Source: Pseudoxanthomonas sp. NC8 (GTDB lineage: Bacteria; Pseudomonadota; Gammaproteobacteria; Xanthomonadales; Xanthomonadaceae). From it: a DNA stretch of 64,000 nucleotides. The translations under genes were made by a program, and so were the position numbers. The notes under the pieces are model-generated. The model was not told the DNA's origin, ran no database searches, and saw only the letters and a list, made by a program, of their open reading frames with translations. The DNA lies in assembly GCA_025232375.1 (NCBI GenBank), contig CP060419.1:1797001-1861000 (forward strand). The letters run 5' to 3'. This document shows, piece after piece, positions 10,399 through 19,758 of this stretch (its first letter is position 1; every line of letters begins with the position of its first letter).

Positions 10399-10661
10399 AT
10401 GGCGACCGGCTGGGCAGGCGACAACGCGGTCAACGAGCAGATCGATGCGACGGTGAAGGATGCGGTCGAGCGTGCACGCCGGCAGCTGCCGAGCGGCCCC
10501 GGCCTGGAGCGCTGCGAGGAGTGCGATGCGCCGATTCCCGTCGCCCGGCGCAAGGCGGTGGTGGCGTGCGCCTGTGCGTGGCCTGTAAGGCGGTGCACGA
10601 TGAAGAGAACGCCTTCAGCGGCTACAACCGCCGCGGCAGCAAGGACAGCCAGCTGCGCTGA
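10399..10661 (+). CDS. DksA/TraR-family zinc-finger protein, frameshifted
   Basis: Short TraR/YbiI-like member of the DksA family that probably binds the RNA polymerase secondary channel. It has a helical N-terminal part and a C4 finger (CEECDAPI, then LCVACK), ending in NAFSGYNRRGSKDSQLR. The frame breaks at 10564: GTGGTG is followed directly by GCGTGCGC where the family has VPGVRLC, consistent with loss of CCA from CCAGG. A strong AGCAGGAGAG precedes ATG 10399. With 87 residues it lacks the full coiled coil of DksA. Confidence 0.87.
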
Positions 10662-10668
10662 ACCGCGC

Positions 10669-11283
10669 TCAGCGATCCTGCTGCGAGGCCGGATCGCGCG
10701 CAGGCTGCGCCAGCCATCGCGTCGGCACCTGCGGGCCGCGCCAGCGCCGCACCGTGCGCTGGAAGAACAGGCTGTTGGGTACCTGCAGCACGCTGGCTTC
10801 GTCGCCGGCATCGGCGCCGACTTCCTGCAACGTCGTGTAGATCAGGTTGATGTCGACCACGCGACCCTTGAGCCCGGGCTTCTCTCCGTTCTCCGGGATC
10901 TCGATGTGGTCGTGCAGGCGGAATACCCGCGTGCCGAAGATCAGCACCGTGCAGAAGATGTTGGACAGCACGCTCCAGGCCGCGAAGAACGCCACCGCGC
11001 CCACCGCCGCGAAGCCGGTGAACGCCGTCCATAGCACCGTGCCGGAGACGCCGAGCGTTTCCAGCGCCAGCAGCAGGGCGGCGCAGCCGATCAGCGAGGC
11101 CGACACGCGGCGGAGCACCGTCGCCATTTCCGGCGGCAACCCGCGGTGCGCGGTAAGGCGCCTGACCAGCGCGCGGACCAGGCGCTGCAGCAGCCAGGCA
11201 GCGAGCAGGATGAGCAACACCTCGCCGATCGGCACGATCGTGCCGATCCAGTCCTGCACCCAGGCGGGCAGACGTTCCTTCAT
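10669..11283 (-). CDS. Small mechanosensitive channel (MscS family)
   Basis: Intact 204-residue membrane protein with about three N-terminal hydrophobic segments, including the pore helix (VGAVAFFAAWSVLSNIFC), followed by a beta-domain (HDHIEIPENGEKPGLKGRVV) and a short C-terminus. This is the minimal MscS architecture; it should open on membrane tension to release solutes. It converges on the DksA-like gene with 7 bases between. It is shorter than E. coli MscS at the C-terminal vestibule. Confidence 0.88.
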   Translation of the reverse strand: MKERLPAWVQDWIGTIVPIGEVLLILLAAWLLQRLVRALVRRLTAHRGLPPEMATVLRRVSASLIGCAALLLALETLGVSGTVLWTAFTGFAAVGAVAFFAAWSVLSNIFCTVLIFGTRVFRLHDHIEIPENGEKPGLKGRVVDINLIYTTLQEVGADAGDEASVLQVPNSLFFQRTVRRWRGPQVPTRWLAQPARDPASQQDR

Positions 11284-11315
11284 TGCGGACGACTCCGGCC
11301 GCAGGCCGCCTGCGA

Positions 11316-12446
11316 CTATGCGTCCATTCTAGGCGTCGGGGTCGCGCGCGGGCGGGCCACCACGCGGTTGCGGCCGGCATGCTTGGCCGCGTACAGCGCG
11401 CCGTCGGCGGCTTCGAGCCACAGCCGGACGGTGGAATGGCAGGTCTCGGCTTCGGCTACACCGATGCTCACCGAACAGCGCAGCCCGGCGAGGTGCGGCA
11501 AGGCGATGGCGGCGGCCTCGACGTCGCGGCGCATGCCTTCGGCCACGTCCCGCGCGCGGTCGCGGTCGGCCCCGGCGAGGATGATGGCGAACTCATCGCC
11601 ACCGAAGCGGCCACCGCTGTCGTGCTCGGTGAGGCGGCGGCGCACGATGCCGGCGATAAGGCGCAGCACGTCGTCGCCGGAGGCGTGGCCGTACTGGTCG
11701 TTGATCTCCTTGAAGCGGTCGATGTCCACCATCAGCAACGAGGCCGGCAGGCTTTCACCGCGGTGCCGCGCGAGCGCCGCCTCGGCCTGCTGCTGCCAGT
11801 GCCGCCGCCCGGCCAGCCCGGTGAGCGCGTCGACCCGGTGCAGCTGGTCGAGCTGGCGGTTCTGCTCGCGGATCCGCGCGATCAGGCGGTTGGCCGCCAG
11901 GCTTACCGCGATGGTGTGGATCAGCAGCATCGGCAGGCAGGCGGCGATTACCCGCATGCTGGACACCGGCTGGAACGCCAGCTCCGTCGCCACGCTGCCC
12001 AGCACGATGCCGGCGAGCATCAGCGGCAGCGACTGCAGCCACAGGCGCGGCACGCCGGTACTGATCTTGTCGACCGTCGCCAGGGTCAGCAGGAGCACGC
12101 TGGGCAGCAGGTTGAAGTGCATCAGCGGCGCCCACATCCCGGCCAGCGCCGAATCGAACAGCAGGTTGCGCACCTCCGCGCGGTGCGGATGCGCGCTGCG
12201 CAACGACAGCCACAGCGCGAGCTGGGGCCACAGCAGGGCAGTGAACACCAGCCACGCCCAGACCGCGGGGCCCGCGTCGTTCTCGTGCAGGACCGCGGCC
12301 AGCGGCAGGGCGCCCAGGCCCATGCCCAGGACGCGCAGTGGATAGACCTGGCGCGGCATGCGCGCCAGCCGGTCATGCGCGGTCGTGGACAGCCCGGCCG
12401 CGCCTGACGTTGATTCGTGTGGTTGCAGCCTTACCCCGGCCGGCAT
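11316..12446 (-). CDS. MASE2-GGDEF diguanylate cyclase
   Basis: Membrane diguanylate cyclase making c-di-GMP from two GTP. The N-terminal half is a MASE2-type multi-helix sensor (QVYPLRVLGMGLG, then LLFDSALAGMWAPLMHFNL), as in AdrA/DgcC. The C-terminal half is a GGDEF domain with intact GGDEF (FGGDEFAIIL) and the substrate-binding DIDRFKEIND. Five residues before GGDEF the inhibitory RxxD site reads TEHD, so product feedback is probably lost. The frame is intact. ATG 12446 is chosen; the open frame extends to 12467. It may feed the PilZ protein YcgR encoded at 57.3 kb. Confidence 0.92.
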   Translation of the reverse strand: MPAGVRLQPHESTSGAAGLSTTAHDRLARMPRQVYPLRVLGMGLGALPLAAVLHENDAGPAVWAWLVFTALLWPQLALWLSLRSAHPHRAEVRNLLFDSALAGMWAPLMHFNLLPSVLLLTLATVDKISTGVPRLWLQSLPLMLAGIVLGSVATELAFQPVSSMRVIAACLPMLLIHTIAVSLAANRLIARIREQNRQLDQLHRVDALTGLAGRRHWQQQAEAALARHRGESLPASLLMVDIDRFKEINDQYGHASGDDVLRLIAGIVRRRLTEHDSGGRFGGDEFAIILAGADRDRARDVAEGMRRDVEAAAIALPHLAGLRCSVSIGVAEAETCHSTVRLWLEAADGALYAAKHAGRNRVVARPRATPTPRMDA

Positions 12447-12491
12447 GCAGCGCCCCCGTCGCACCACGCCCCGAAGCGGCCATGATACCGG

Positions 12492-12722
12492 TCACCGGGC
12501 CGCTGCGGCGGCCTGCACGCGGATCTCGACCCCATCGCATTCGACGCGCTGGCCCGCGCGGATCTTGCAGGTCTTGCGCAGTTCGACCGCGCCGTCGACC
12601 GTGACCAGCCCCTCGGCAACCAGCGCCTTGCCCGCGCCACCGCTGTCGCACAGTCCGGCCAGCTTGAGCAGCTGGTTCAGCTCGACATAGTCGCCTTCCA
12701 GCTCGAATTCGACGTTTTCCAT
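12492..12722 (-). CDS. S4-domain RNA-binding protein (YbcJ-like)
   Basis: 76-residue protein made almost entirely of an S4 RNA-binding fold: LNQLLKLAGLCDSGGAGKAL, then VTVDGAVELRKTCKIRAGQRV. Close in length and pattern to YbcJ/RNA-binding S4 proteins associated with ribosomes. Intact, with a start at 12722 preceded on the minus strand by an AGAGG-like site. Confidence 0.88.
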   Translation of the reverse strand: MENVEFELEGDYVELNQLLKLAGLCDSGGAGKALVAEGLVTVDGAVELRKTCKIRAGQRVECDGVEIRVQAAAAAR

Positions 12723-12739
12723 CTGGCCTCTTTGGGGTT

Positions 12740-13850
12740 CTAGGGATCGAACTGGCTCGACGCCTGCTCGCGCCAGCGGCGCAGGCCCTCGAGCTTCTGC
12801 CGGTAGACGTTGCGCACGTTCTCGGTGCCGCCCAGCGTATAGGCACGGCCAAGTTCGCGCTGGGCGCTGGTAAGGTCGCCGGAAAGGAAGTACGCCCGGG
12901 CCAAGCCGAAATGGAACTGGTGCTGCTCACCCTGCAGCTGGATCGCGCGGCGGTATCGTTTGATGGCGCAATCGTAATTGCCGTTGTTCTCGCATTCCAG
13001 CGCGAGCATGAACTGGTGGAACGGATCGGTGCGCTGGAGCTTGTCCAGGCGCCACTCGTAATGCTGCCTCTGGCGCGTATCGCCGGTACGGGTGTACATG
13101 ACCACCAGGTTGCTCAGCGTGGCCGCGTGCTTTCCGTTCTGCCGCAGCGCGGCCTGGCAGAGGCCTGCTCGGCGCCGCGCGGGTTGCCTTCCCGCAACAT
13201 CAGCACGCCCATGTTGTTCAGCGCCGGGACGAAGCCCGCGTCCTGCCGCAGCGCAGCGTCCAGCAGTTCATGGGCGCCGGCGAGATCGCCCGACGCCATG
13301 GCCTCGGCGCCGCGGTTGTTGAGGAAGTGCGCCATCGCCCGCCGGTCCTCGATGCCGCGCGGCCGGTTGCGCGCGGCGAGGATGTTGGTGTCCACGTCCA
13401 CCACCTGCCACTGCGCGCTGGTGCGGACCCCGACGTTGACGTGGTTGGCGTTGTAGATGACGCCTGCGTCCCGGCATATAAGGCCAGCACCTCGCCCACC
13501 TCCTGCACCTGCGCCTCCAGGCCCGCTTCGCGCGCCGGGGCCACGAACAGCAGGGTGAAGGACAGGCAATTGGCCTTGCGGTCGCGATAGACCTCGGCCA
13601 CCGTGCGGGTGACTTCATTGTCGTATTTGAGGGTAAGGCCGTCGTCGTTGAAGACGTAGCCGGTAAGGTGTTCGAGCTTGTCGTCACGCGAGCCGCCGGG
13701 GCTGACAACGCGCCTGAGGACCTCGCCGCGCAGTTCGTCGGGCACGCGCATGACCTCTTCGGCAGAGGGCACGACAACGGGCGAGGGGGTGTCGATATCG
13801 GCTGCCGGCGCCAGTGCCAGCGCCGCAACCAGAGTCCAGCTGGCAAACAT
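12740..13850 (-). CDS. Transglutaminase-like TPR protein, frameshifted
   Basis: Exported protein: signal peptide (SWTLVAALALAPA), a transglutaminase-like core (YRDRKANCLSFTLLFVAPAREAG, where Cys is the likely nucleophile position) and ANHVNVGVR (His). TPR repeats follow (LNNRGAEAMASGDLAGAHELL; FHFGLARAYFLSGDLTSAQREL). It is spread over three frames with breaks near 13478 and 13150, the latter beside a CCTGG. Combined length is about 370 residues. I infer an envelope or peptidoglycan-related role from architecture only. Confidence 0.8.
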
Positions 13851-13890
13851 GGCAACCTCCCGACGGCCACGTTATGCCGGCAGTGTATGC

Positions 13891-14856
13891 CTATCCGTGG
13901 ATGCTGGAAGCGTCCGTCGTGGCTGCATGCTGAACGGCCGCATCCGGTGCCGCGACCGCCGGCGGCGGGGCTGCAGCGGCTGCCGCAGCGGCCCCGTCGG
14001 AGGCATGGTTGAGGACCACGATGCTGATCCGCCGGTTCACCGGCGCGCGGGGATCGGCCTGGTCGAACGGCACCGACGACGCCAGCCCGACCACGCGTGC
14101 GACGCGGGCCTCGTCCAGCCCGCCTTCGAGCAGGGCCCGGCGCGCGGCATTGGCGCGGTCGCTGGACAGTTCCCAGTTGCCGTAGCCGCGTGGCGCCTGG
14201 AACGGAGTCTCGTCGGTGTGGCCGGCCAGTGCGATCCGGTGTGGACTGGTTGCCAGCAGCGTACCGAGCTCGTGCATGACCTCGACCGTGTAGTCCTTCA
14301 TGCGCGAGCTGCCAAGGTCGAACATCGGCCGGTTCAGCCGGTCGACGATCTGCACGCGCAGTCCCTCCGGGGTGAGGTCGATCAGCAACTGGTCCTTGAA
14401 CGGCGCCAGCGCCTTGGCTCTGCTCGATTGCCGCTTCCAGTTCCTTGCGCAGCTGTTCCAGCTGGCGGTGGTCCTCGGCCGCCGCCGCGCGCGCGCGTCG
14501 GCATCGCCGGGATTGCGGTTGCGCACCGCCTCGCCCGGCTTGCCCAGCGCCGGGCCCACGCCGCCGGGGATCGACAGCGCGTTGGCCGTCGGGATCAGCT
14601 TGTCGGAAGCGCCGCCGGGGCCCATCGAGCTGGCGCCCGGAGTCACCGCGGTGCCTTTGACAGCACTGGGATTCTTGAAGTACTCCGACACCGCCGCCCG
14701 CTGTTCCTTGCTGGCGATGCCGACCAGCCACATCACCAGGAAGAACGCCATCATCGCGGTGACGAAGTCGGCGTAGGCGACCTTCCATGCGCCGCCATGG
14801 TGCTCATCGCCGGCCTTCTTGACCCGGCGGATGATGATCGGTGGATTCCTTTCCAT
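13891..14856 (-). CDS. motB: Flagellar motor stator protein MotB, internal double frameshift
   Basis: Peptidoglycan-anchoring half of the MotAB proton-driven stator. It has one N-terminal membrane helix with the proton-binding Asp in WKVAYADFVTAMMAFFLVMW and an OmpA-like domain (ALAGHTDETPF and NWELSSDRANAARR). A Pro/Ala-rich tail ends it. Two opposite shifts, near 14485 and at 14416 (CCAGG read as CCAAGG on the coding strand), scramble about 30 linker residues yet leave the frame open. The unscrambled linker reads AAAEDHRQLEQLRKELEAAI. It starts 6 bases after motA. Confidence 0.95.
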   Translation of the reverse strand: MERNPPIIIRRVKKAGDEHHGGAWKVAYADFVTAMMAFFLVMWLVGIASKEQRAAVSEYFKNPSAVKGTAVTPGASSMGPGGASDKLIPTANALSIPGGVGPALGKPGEAVRNRNPGDADARARRRPRTTASWNSCARNWKRQSSRAKALAPFKDQLLIDLTPEGLRVQIVDRLNRPMFDLGSSRMKDYTVEVMHELGTLLATSPHRIALAGHTDETPFQAPRGYGNWELSSDRANAARRALLEGGLDEARVARVVGLASSVPFDQADPRAPVNRRISIVVLNHASDGAAAAAAAAPPPAVAAPDAAVQHAATTDASSIHG

Positions 14857-14862
14857 GGCCGC

Positions 14863-15716
14863 TCAGCGATTGCCGCGCAGGTGGGCTTCCAGGTCGGCGA
14901 AGGCAGGCCGCACGTCGGAGAACAGCAGCTTGCGCGCGAACTCCACCGCCACCGTCGGCGGATAGCCGCGCAGGCTGGAGACCAGCGCCATCTTGATGAT
15001 CTCGAAGGCCTTGCCTTCCTCGTGGGCTCGGTGGGTCAGGCAGGCCGCGAGCGGGCCGACGAAGCCGTAGCCCAGCAGGATGCCGAGGAAGGTGCCGACC
15101 AGCGCCGCGGCGACGTGCTCGCCGATCGTGGCGACCTCGCCGCCGATGGATGCCATCGTCACCACGATGCCCAGCACGGCGGCGACGATGCCGAAGCCGG
15201 GCAGGGAGTCAGCCAGCACGCGCAGGGCATGGGCCGGTTCGACCGCCTCCTGGTGGTGGGTCTCGACCTCGATCTCCAGCAGCTGCTCCAGTTCGTGCGG
15301 CTCCATGTTTCCGCTGACCATCAACCGCAGGCAGTCGGTGGTGAACTCGATCAGGTGGTGGTTGGCCAGCAGCTTGGGATACTTGGAGAAGACCGGACTG
15401 GACTCGGGATTGTCGATGTCCTTCTCGATCCCGATCATGCCCTCCTTGCGCGCCTTGACCAGCACGTCGTAGACCATCGACAGGATGTCGACATAGTCCT
15501 CGCGCTTGTAGCGGGCGCCCTTGAGCAGCCCGGCGACACCGAACGTGGCCGCCTTGACCACCTTCATGGGGTTGGCCACGAGGAACGCGCCGAACGCGGC
15601 GCCACCGATGATCAGGACCTCGTATGGCTGCCAGAGCGCGGCCAGGTTGCCGTGCGAGAGGACGAAACCCCGAGCACGCTGATGATGACGACAATGAAGC
15701 CGATGATGATGAGCAT
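14863..15716 (-). CDS. motA: Flagellar motor stator protein MotA, frameshifted near the start
   Basis: Proton-channel half of the stator. The true N-terminus reads MLIIIGFIVVIISVLG from ATG 15716. Just after it a G is missing from a GGGG run near 15668, so the rest (GGFVLSHGNLAALWQPYEVL) lies one frame over. The body has the MotA features: the cytoplasmic loop with RKEGMIGIEKDIDNPESS, and the helices ADSLPGFGIVAAVLGIVVTM and TFLGILLGYGFVGPLA. About 284 residues. A sigma-28 type promoter lies 26 bases before the start. Confidence 0.95.
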
Positions 15717-15742
15717 GGCGGCGCGCGGGAGGGGACGAGGTC

Positions 15743-15769
15743 ATATCGGCGGTACGGCAGCAAAGTTGA
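15743..15769 (-). promoter_or_regulatory. Sigma-28 (FliA) promoter for motAB
   Basis: On the minus strand: TCAACTTT, 11 bases, GCCGATAT, matching the FliA consensus (TAAAGTTT, 11, GCCGATAA) except for C at the second position. It lies directly upstream of motA. The same pattern recurs before chemotaxis genes 34-46 kb away. Confidence 0.85.
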
Positions 15770-15827
15770 GCGTGGCCGCCTGCTATAGACTCGGACGCTG
15801 GCGAGCGCTCCACAGGGGGATATGGCG

Positions 15828-16289
15828 ATGGCGGGACGGAACACGGGTTCGATCATGCTGGGGGCGGTCCTTGCGTTGCTGGCAACCGCAGGCGCGGCGG
15901 CGCAGGCGGTGGACAGCATCGAGCTCAACGGGACGCGGATCTGGAAGACCAGCGCCATTCCGGAAGGGGTGGTGGGCGAGTACCTGTACGAACGGCAGGG
16001 CGAGCCGAAGATCGTGCTCAATCCCGATGGCACCGGCACTTTCCAGCCGCACATGGTTGCGCCGATTCCGATCCGGTACTGGATCCTGTCCGACCAGCAG
16101 GGTGAGCCGCTCAGGGAGACGGGCGGGGCGAACTATCGCTACACGGTCGTGCTGCAGTACGGGCCGGGCGGCGGCGGCAACTATCCGGAAGGCGGCTTCG
16201 ACAGCTGGTACTGGACATGGCTCGCCGACGACGGCTGCGCCAACATCCCTGGGCGAACGTTTCAAGTGCGGTTGAGCAGCGGGCAGTAA
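15828..16289 (+). CDS. Secreted hypothetical protein
   Basis: Protein of about 150 residues with a Sec signal peptide (GAVLALLATAGAAAQA), then a compact domain: VDSIELNGTRIWKTS, VVGEYLYERQGEPKIVLNPD, and aromatic-rich FDSWYWTWLADDGC. I do not recognise the family. ATG 15828 is preferred over 15822 because AGGGGGA is correctly spaced from it. Near 16250 the sequence reads ATCCCTGGGC. If this is the same CCTGG-to-CCCTGG error seen elsewhere, the true end is LGERFKCG at 16275 and not the longer reading to 16289. Divergent from motA. Confidence 0.72.
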   Translation: MAGRNTGSIMLGAVLALLATAGAAAQAVDSIELNGTRIWKTSAIPEGVVGEYLYERQGEPKIVLNPDGTGTFQPHMVAPIPIRYWILSDQQGEPLRETGGANYRYTVVLQYGPGGGGNYPEGGFDSWYWTWLADDGCANIPGRTFQVRLSSGQ

Positions 16290-16403
16290 CTGGAGCAGCA
16301 GCTTACGTTCCGGCGGAAACCGATGCGCCGTGCCGGCGCCGGTGCGGTGTATGCTGCGCCGCCGCCGTGCGGCCATCCCGTCCACCGCCATGGGAGTACC
16401 CCC

Positions 16404-16751
16404 ATGATCCAGCGTTACGAAGTCGGTCCGCGCATGTCCGAACTGTCCGTCCACAACGGCGTGGCCTACCTCGCCGGGCAGGTCGCGGAAGACGCGTCGC
16501 AGGACGTCGTCGGCCAGACGCGACAGGTGCTGGCTGCGATCGACGCGTTGCTGGCCCAGGCGGGAACCGACAAGACCCGGATCCTGCGCGCGCAGATCTT
16601 CCTCGCCAACATCGCCGACTTCGCCGGCATGAACAAAGGCGCCAGGACGCCTCGGGTCGTGGCCGGCCACACGCCTCCGCGTGCCACGGTGCAGGCAGCG
16701 CTGGCCAAGCCCGAGTGGAAGGTCGAAATCGTCGTCACCGCTGCGGTCTGA
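16404..16751 (+). CDS. RidA-family enamine/imine deaminase
   Basis: YjgF/RidA protein that hydrolyses reactive imines or enamines. It has VAYLAGQVAEDASQDVVGQT, the catalytic-region LRAQIFLANIADFAGMN and a C-terminal PPRATVQAALAKPEWKVEIV. ATG 16404 follows GGGAGT. Codons 79-87 read NKGARTPRV, but the family pattern NKAWDAWV is recovered if two CCTGG pentamers (16641-16665) were miscalled with compensating indels. The open frame therefore hides a locally wrong protein. Confidence 0.9.
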   Translation: MIQRYEVGPRMSELSVHNGVAYLAGQVAEDASQDVVGQTRQVLAAIDALLAQAGTDKTRILRAQIFLANIADFAGMNKGARTPRVVAGHTPPRATVQAALAKPEWKVEIVVTAAV

Positions 16752-16835
16752 AGCGGCGGTACACCTGCAAGGGGGCCGCCGTCGCGGCCGCTCTCCGGTG
16801 CGGGTATCCGCGGGGCCCGATCCGGCCGGGCCGGC

Positions 16836-17301
16836 TTATTCCTCCGCCGTCACGCCCTCGGGCCGGTCCACGACGCTGGCCTCGCGCAGTTCACGCTTGG
16901 CGTCGCCAAGCGCACGTCCATCCAGCGGCCGGGCGCTGGATATCCTGCACGGCTGCGAAATCGTCGATCCATTCGCCGCCCTCGGCTGCACGCTGTCCAT
17001 GCGTGCGTTGAGTAAAACCCAGCGAGTTGCTGATGGTGATCGAGCTTCCGAATGACAGGCCGGTGCAGCGCGACCTGAATCCCAGCAGGTAGCCGCTGTT
17101 GGGCGTGTTCCAGATCGCCAGCGCCTGGTCACCCAGCGGCGTCCAGCGGGTGACGCCAGCGACCCGGTCGATGTTGAAGCTGGCCACGGGCGCCCCCGCG
17201 TGTTCTTCATAGAGGGCGATGCGCTCGGAGGTGGTGAGCGCGGGACCGGAATGCGCGCATCCGGCAAGGACGAGTGCCAGCACGATCAGGATCCGCTTCA
17301 T
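16836..17301 (-). CDS. DUF6491-type lipoprotein, frameshifted
   Basis: Lipoprotein of a family common in Xanthomonadales. The leader MKRILIVLALVLAGC is followed by ERIALYEEHAGAPVASF, WTPLGDQALAIWNTP and YLLGFRSRCTGLSF. The last quarter (PCRISSARPLDGRALGDAKR to a stop at 16836) is in a different frame from the rest. The shift lies near 16950-17000. ATG 17301 is chosen because GGAG is spaced 8 bases before it. Function unknown. Confidence 0.78.
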
Positions 17302-17528
17302 GACGTCCACTCCGTTCGGGATGGATGGGCCAGCTCAATACTTCCGCGTACTGGCCGGCACGATGCCGCAGCGCGGCTTCGCATGGTGTGAATTGCGCCG
17401 CACCCCGCCCCCGTCTGCCCGACCGCCGTGGCATTGCACTGCGACGGAGGGCAGGTTGGGGGCAGGGGACGAAAAGGGGTGGCCGGCGGTCGCTCCCGGA
17501 ACAGGGCCGCAGGCCGGCACCCGGCCCA

Positions 17529-19232
17529 TCAATCGGCGGCCGGCGGCCCCTTGCCCGTTTCCGGCGGCGACGGCAGCCGCTCCCAGTTTTCGCGAGGCAC
17601 GAGCTTGGGACTTTCGGGGTCGGCCTCGTAGTTGGGCGACATGATCTGCACGCCTTCGGCATTGAATCCGTCCTGGATCTGGGCGTGCAGCTCGCTCAAC
17701 ACCACGGCACGGCGCAGCACTTCGGCCACGCGCACGCGCAACCGGTAGTCGACATAGAAGTCCGACAACGCCGTCTGCAGCACGAACGGCGGTGGCTCCT
17801 TCGCCACCCCGGTCGTGCGCGCAGCGGCCTCCAGCAGCAACCGGTGCACCTGCCTCCAGGGGGTGTCGTAGCCGATGGTGACCCCGGTTTCCAGCCACAT
17901 GCCCGGACCGTCGGGATGGCGCGAATAGTTGTGCAGCTGGCCACCCAGCACCACGTTGTTGGGGATGCTTACCTCGACGCCGGTAATCGTGCGAAGGCGG
18001 GTGGTGAACAACCCGATGTGCATCACCGTGCCTTCGACTTCACCACAGCGCACGTACTCGCCGACCGTCATGGTCCGCGAATAGAGGATCGTGAAGCCAC
18101 CTGCGGCCTTGGCCGACGATGCCGGACGCACCCAGCGAAATCATCAGGCCCACCAGCACGCTCAGTCCCTTGAACGCCTCGGTCTCGGCCCCCGGCAGAT
18201 AGGGATATGCCATGGCCAGGGCGAACAGCCAGATCACGGCGTTGACCAGCTTGCGCGTGGGTTCGGTAAGGTGCGATCGATCCCGAACAGCTGGAAACGT
18301 CCTTCATGTACGCCATGGAAGGCGAGGCTGACCGACTGGGTGAGCAGGCGGGCAAGAAAGAAGATGAGAACCGCTGCGATAAGGCCCGGCAAGGCGTTGG
18401 CAATGGCGCCGGCCCAGTTGCGCAGCAGGTCGAGCATCCAGCCGGTCATCGCATCCGCCCACGGCCGGGTGAAACCGAACTGGCCAAGGACGAAGCGCAC
18501 CCATTCTTCAAGGATAAGGAAAAGCGCCAGCGCGACGACCACCCGCATCAGCCAGCCGATCACGATGCGTACGCCGCCCAACAGGTGGCGCATCGTGTCG
18601 CGCTGGATGGTTTCGCTGCGCGCCTGGATACGGAGCTTGAGCCGGTCCCTGATCCGGCGCCCGACCCAAAGCACGCCGAAGGCCAGCAATGCCGCGACCA
18701 CCGTCCCCAGCAGCGACCAGAGAACGCCGCGTGTCAGCCGGGCGGGCGCCTGTTCCTTCTTTGCGGTGGTCACCGCCTCCTGCAGGCGCGTGGCGATTCC
18801 CATGCGGGCCTGTTCCATGGTCTCGCCGCTGAGCGCATCCAGGTCACCCGGCGTGACTATCATCACCAGCTCGTCGGACAACATCACCAGCAGCCCCTCG
18901 GAAGACCGCCTGAATTCGATCTTTGTAGGGCCCGGACGCTCGACCGCGCGCCGGATCGCAGCCTCGGCCGTGCGTGCACGGAGGTCAGGTTCGCGGCCGA
19001 TGAAGGCCACACGCATGGTCGCGATGTCACGGTTGTAGAAGCGGACCGTGGCGTCGCGCGACGCGGCCGGCGCCTCCACGGGTGCTGCCTCGACTGTCGC
19101 CGGCGGCGATGCCGGCAACGGTGCAGCCGCTGCGGCGAAAGCCAGTGGGAACACCACCATCGCAAGCATTCTGCGGAGCCCCGGGGGCAGGCGGCACAGG
19201 CCGCTATGCTGCTGTGCTGTCGTCTGCTTCAT
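17529..19232 (-). CDS. Large MscS-family mechanosensitive channel, frameshifted
   Basis: Exported-leader membrane protein of about 565 residues. It has a signal-like N-terminus, a periplasmic domain with REPDLRARTAEAAIRRAVER and LSGETMEQARMGIATRLQEAV, then about six membrane segments. The MscS pore and beta-domain follow (LVGLMISLGASGIVGQ, TMTVGEYVRCGEVEGTVMHI, VSIPNNVVLGGQLHNYSR). Breaks occur at 18266 (ACCTTACC where ACCCTGACC-like sequence is expected) and 18113 (GGCCAGGCC read GGCCAAGGCC). It resembles plant-type/YnaI-like channels with an extra periplasmic sensor. No neighbour suggests a ligand. Confidence 0.88.
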
Positions 19233-19518
19233 ATCCACCCCTATGGAAAACGCTTTCGATCCGCGAAACGACCCGGACAAGGCTTCGCTTGATCGGGTGG
19301 AGCACGTGTAACCCGGCGAAAGCGGGTGCCGCCATTGGCTTTGAGGCCAACTGGCCGCGCCGGCCGGGAGCGGACATGCCCCATCCGTCATAATTACATA
19401 ATGTGCATTATGCGAAATTATAGAGATGGGCCCGGTACGCGGCCCGCCTGATTCTGGAGTGGCTGGCACACCAGCTGCAGAGGCCCAAGCCCTCACCCAA
19501 CCACGTGGAGGCTTTCTC

Positions 19519-19741
19519 ATGGATTTGACTGCATCCCACTTCCGCCCGCCGTGCTGGCCGGCCGACCTGCCGTGCCCGGACCAGTGCGCCGAACAGGGGC
19601 ACGCGACGAGATCATCCGGAATCATGTGCGCCTGCGCCTGCATGGCCCGTGGTCCGGTTGCCGACTCGCAGGCCGCGACTTGGTGCCCCCGACGGTATCC
19701 GGCTGTCGCCGACCCGGTTGTTCGGTAGCGTCGCCGGCTAA
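19519..19741 (+). CDS. DUF3653-like phage-type small protein, frameshifted
   Basis: Short gene read over three frames. ATG 19519 follows GTGGAGG. The diagnostic part is VRLRLHGPWSGCRLAGRDLV, followed after a shift in a CCCCC run near 19688 by PDGIRLSPTRLFGSVAG and TAA 19739-19741. This resembles DUF3653 proteins found in Xanthomonas phages and genomic islands. It sits alone between mscS and marR, so it looks like a mobile-element remnant. The first 15 codons are uncertain. Confidence 0.5.
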
Positions 19742-19758
19742 GGGCGCAGCCGTCCGGC

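Noticed and set aside
13678-16275. An 865-codon plus-strand open frame.
   Set aside because: It is the antisense shadow of motB-motA and the transglutaminase gene, joined to the end of the small secreted protein; no family motif.
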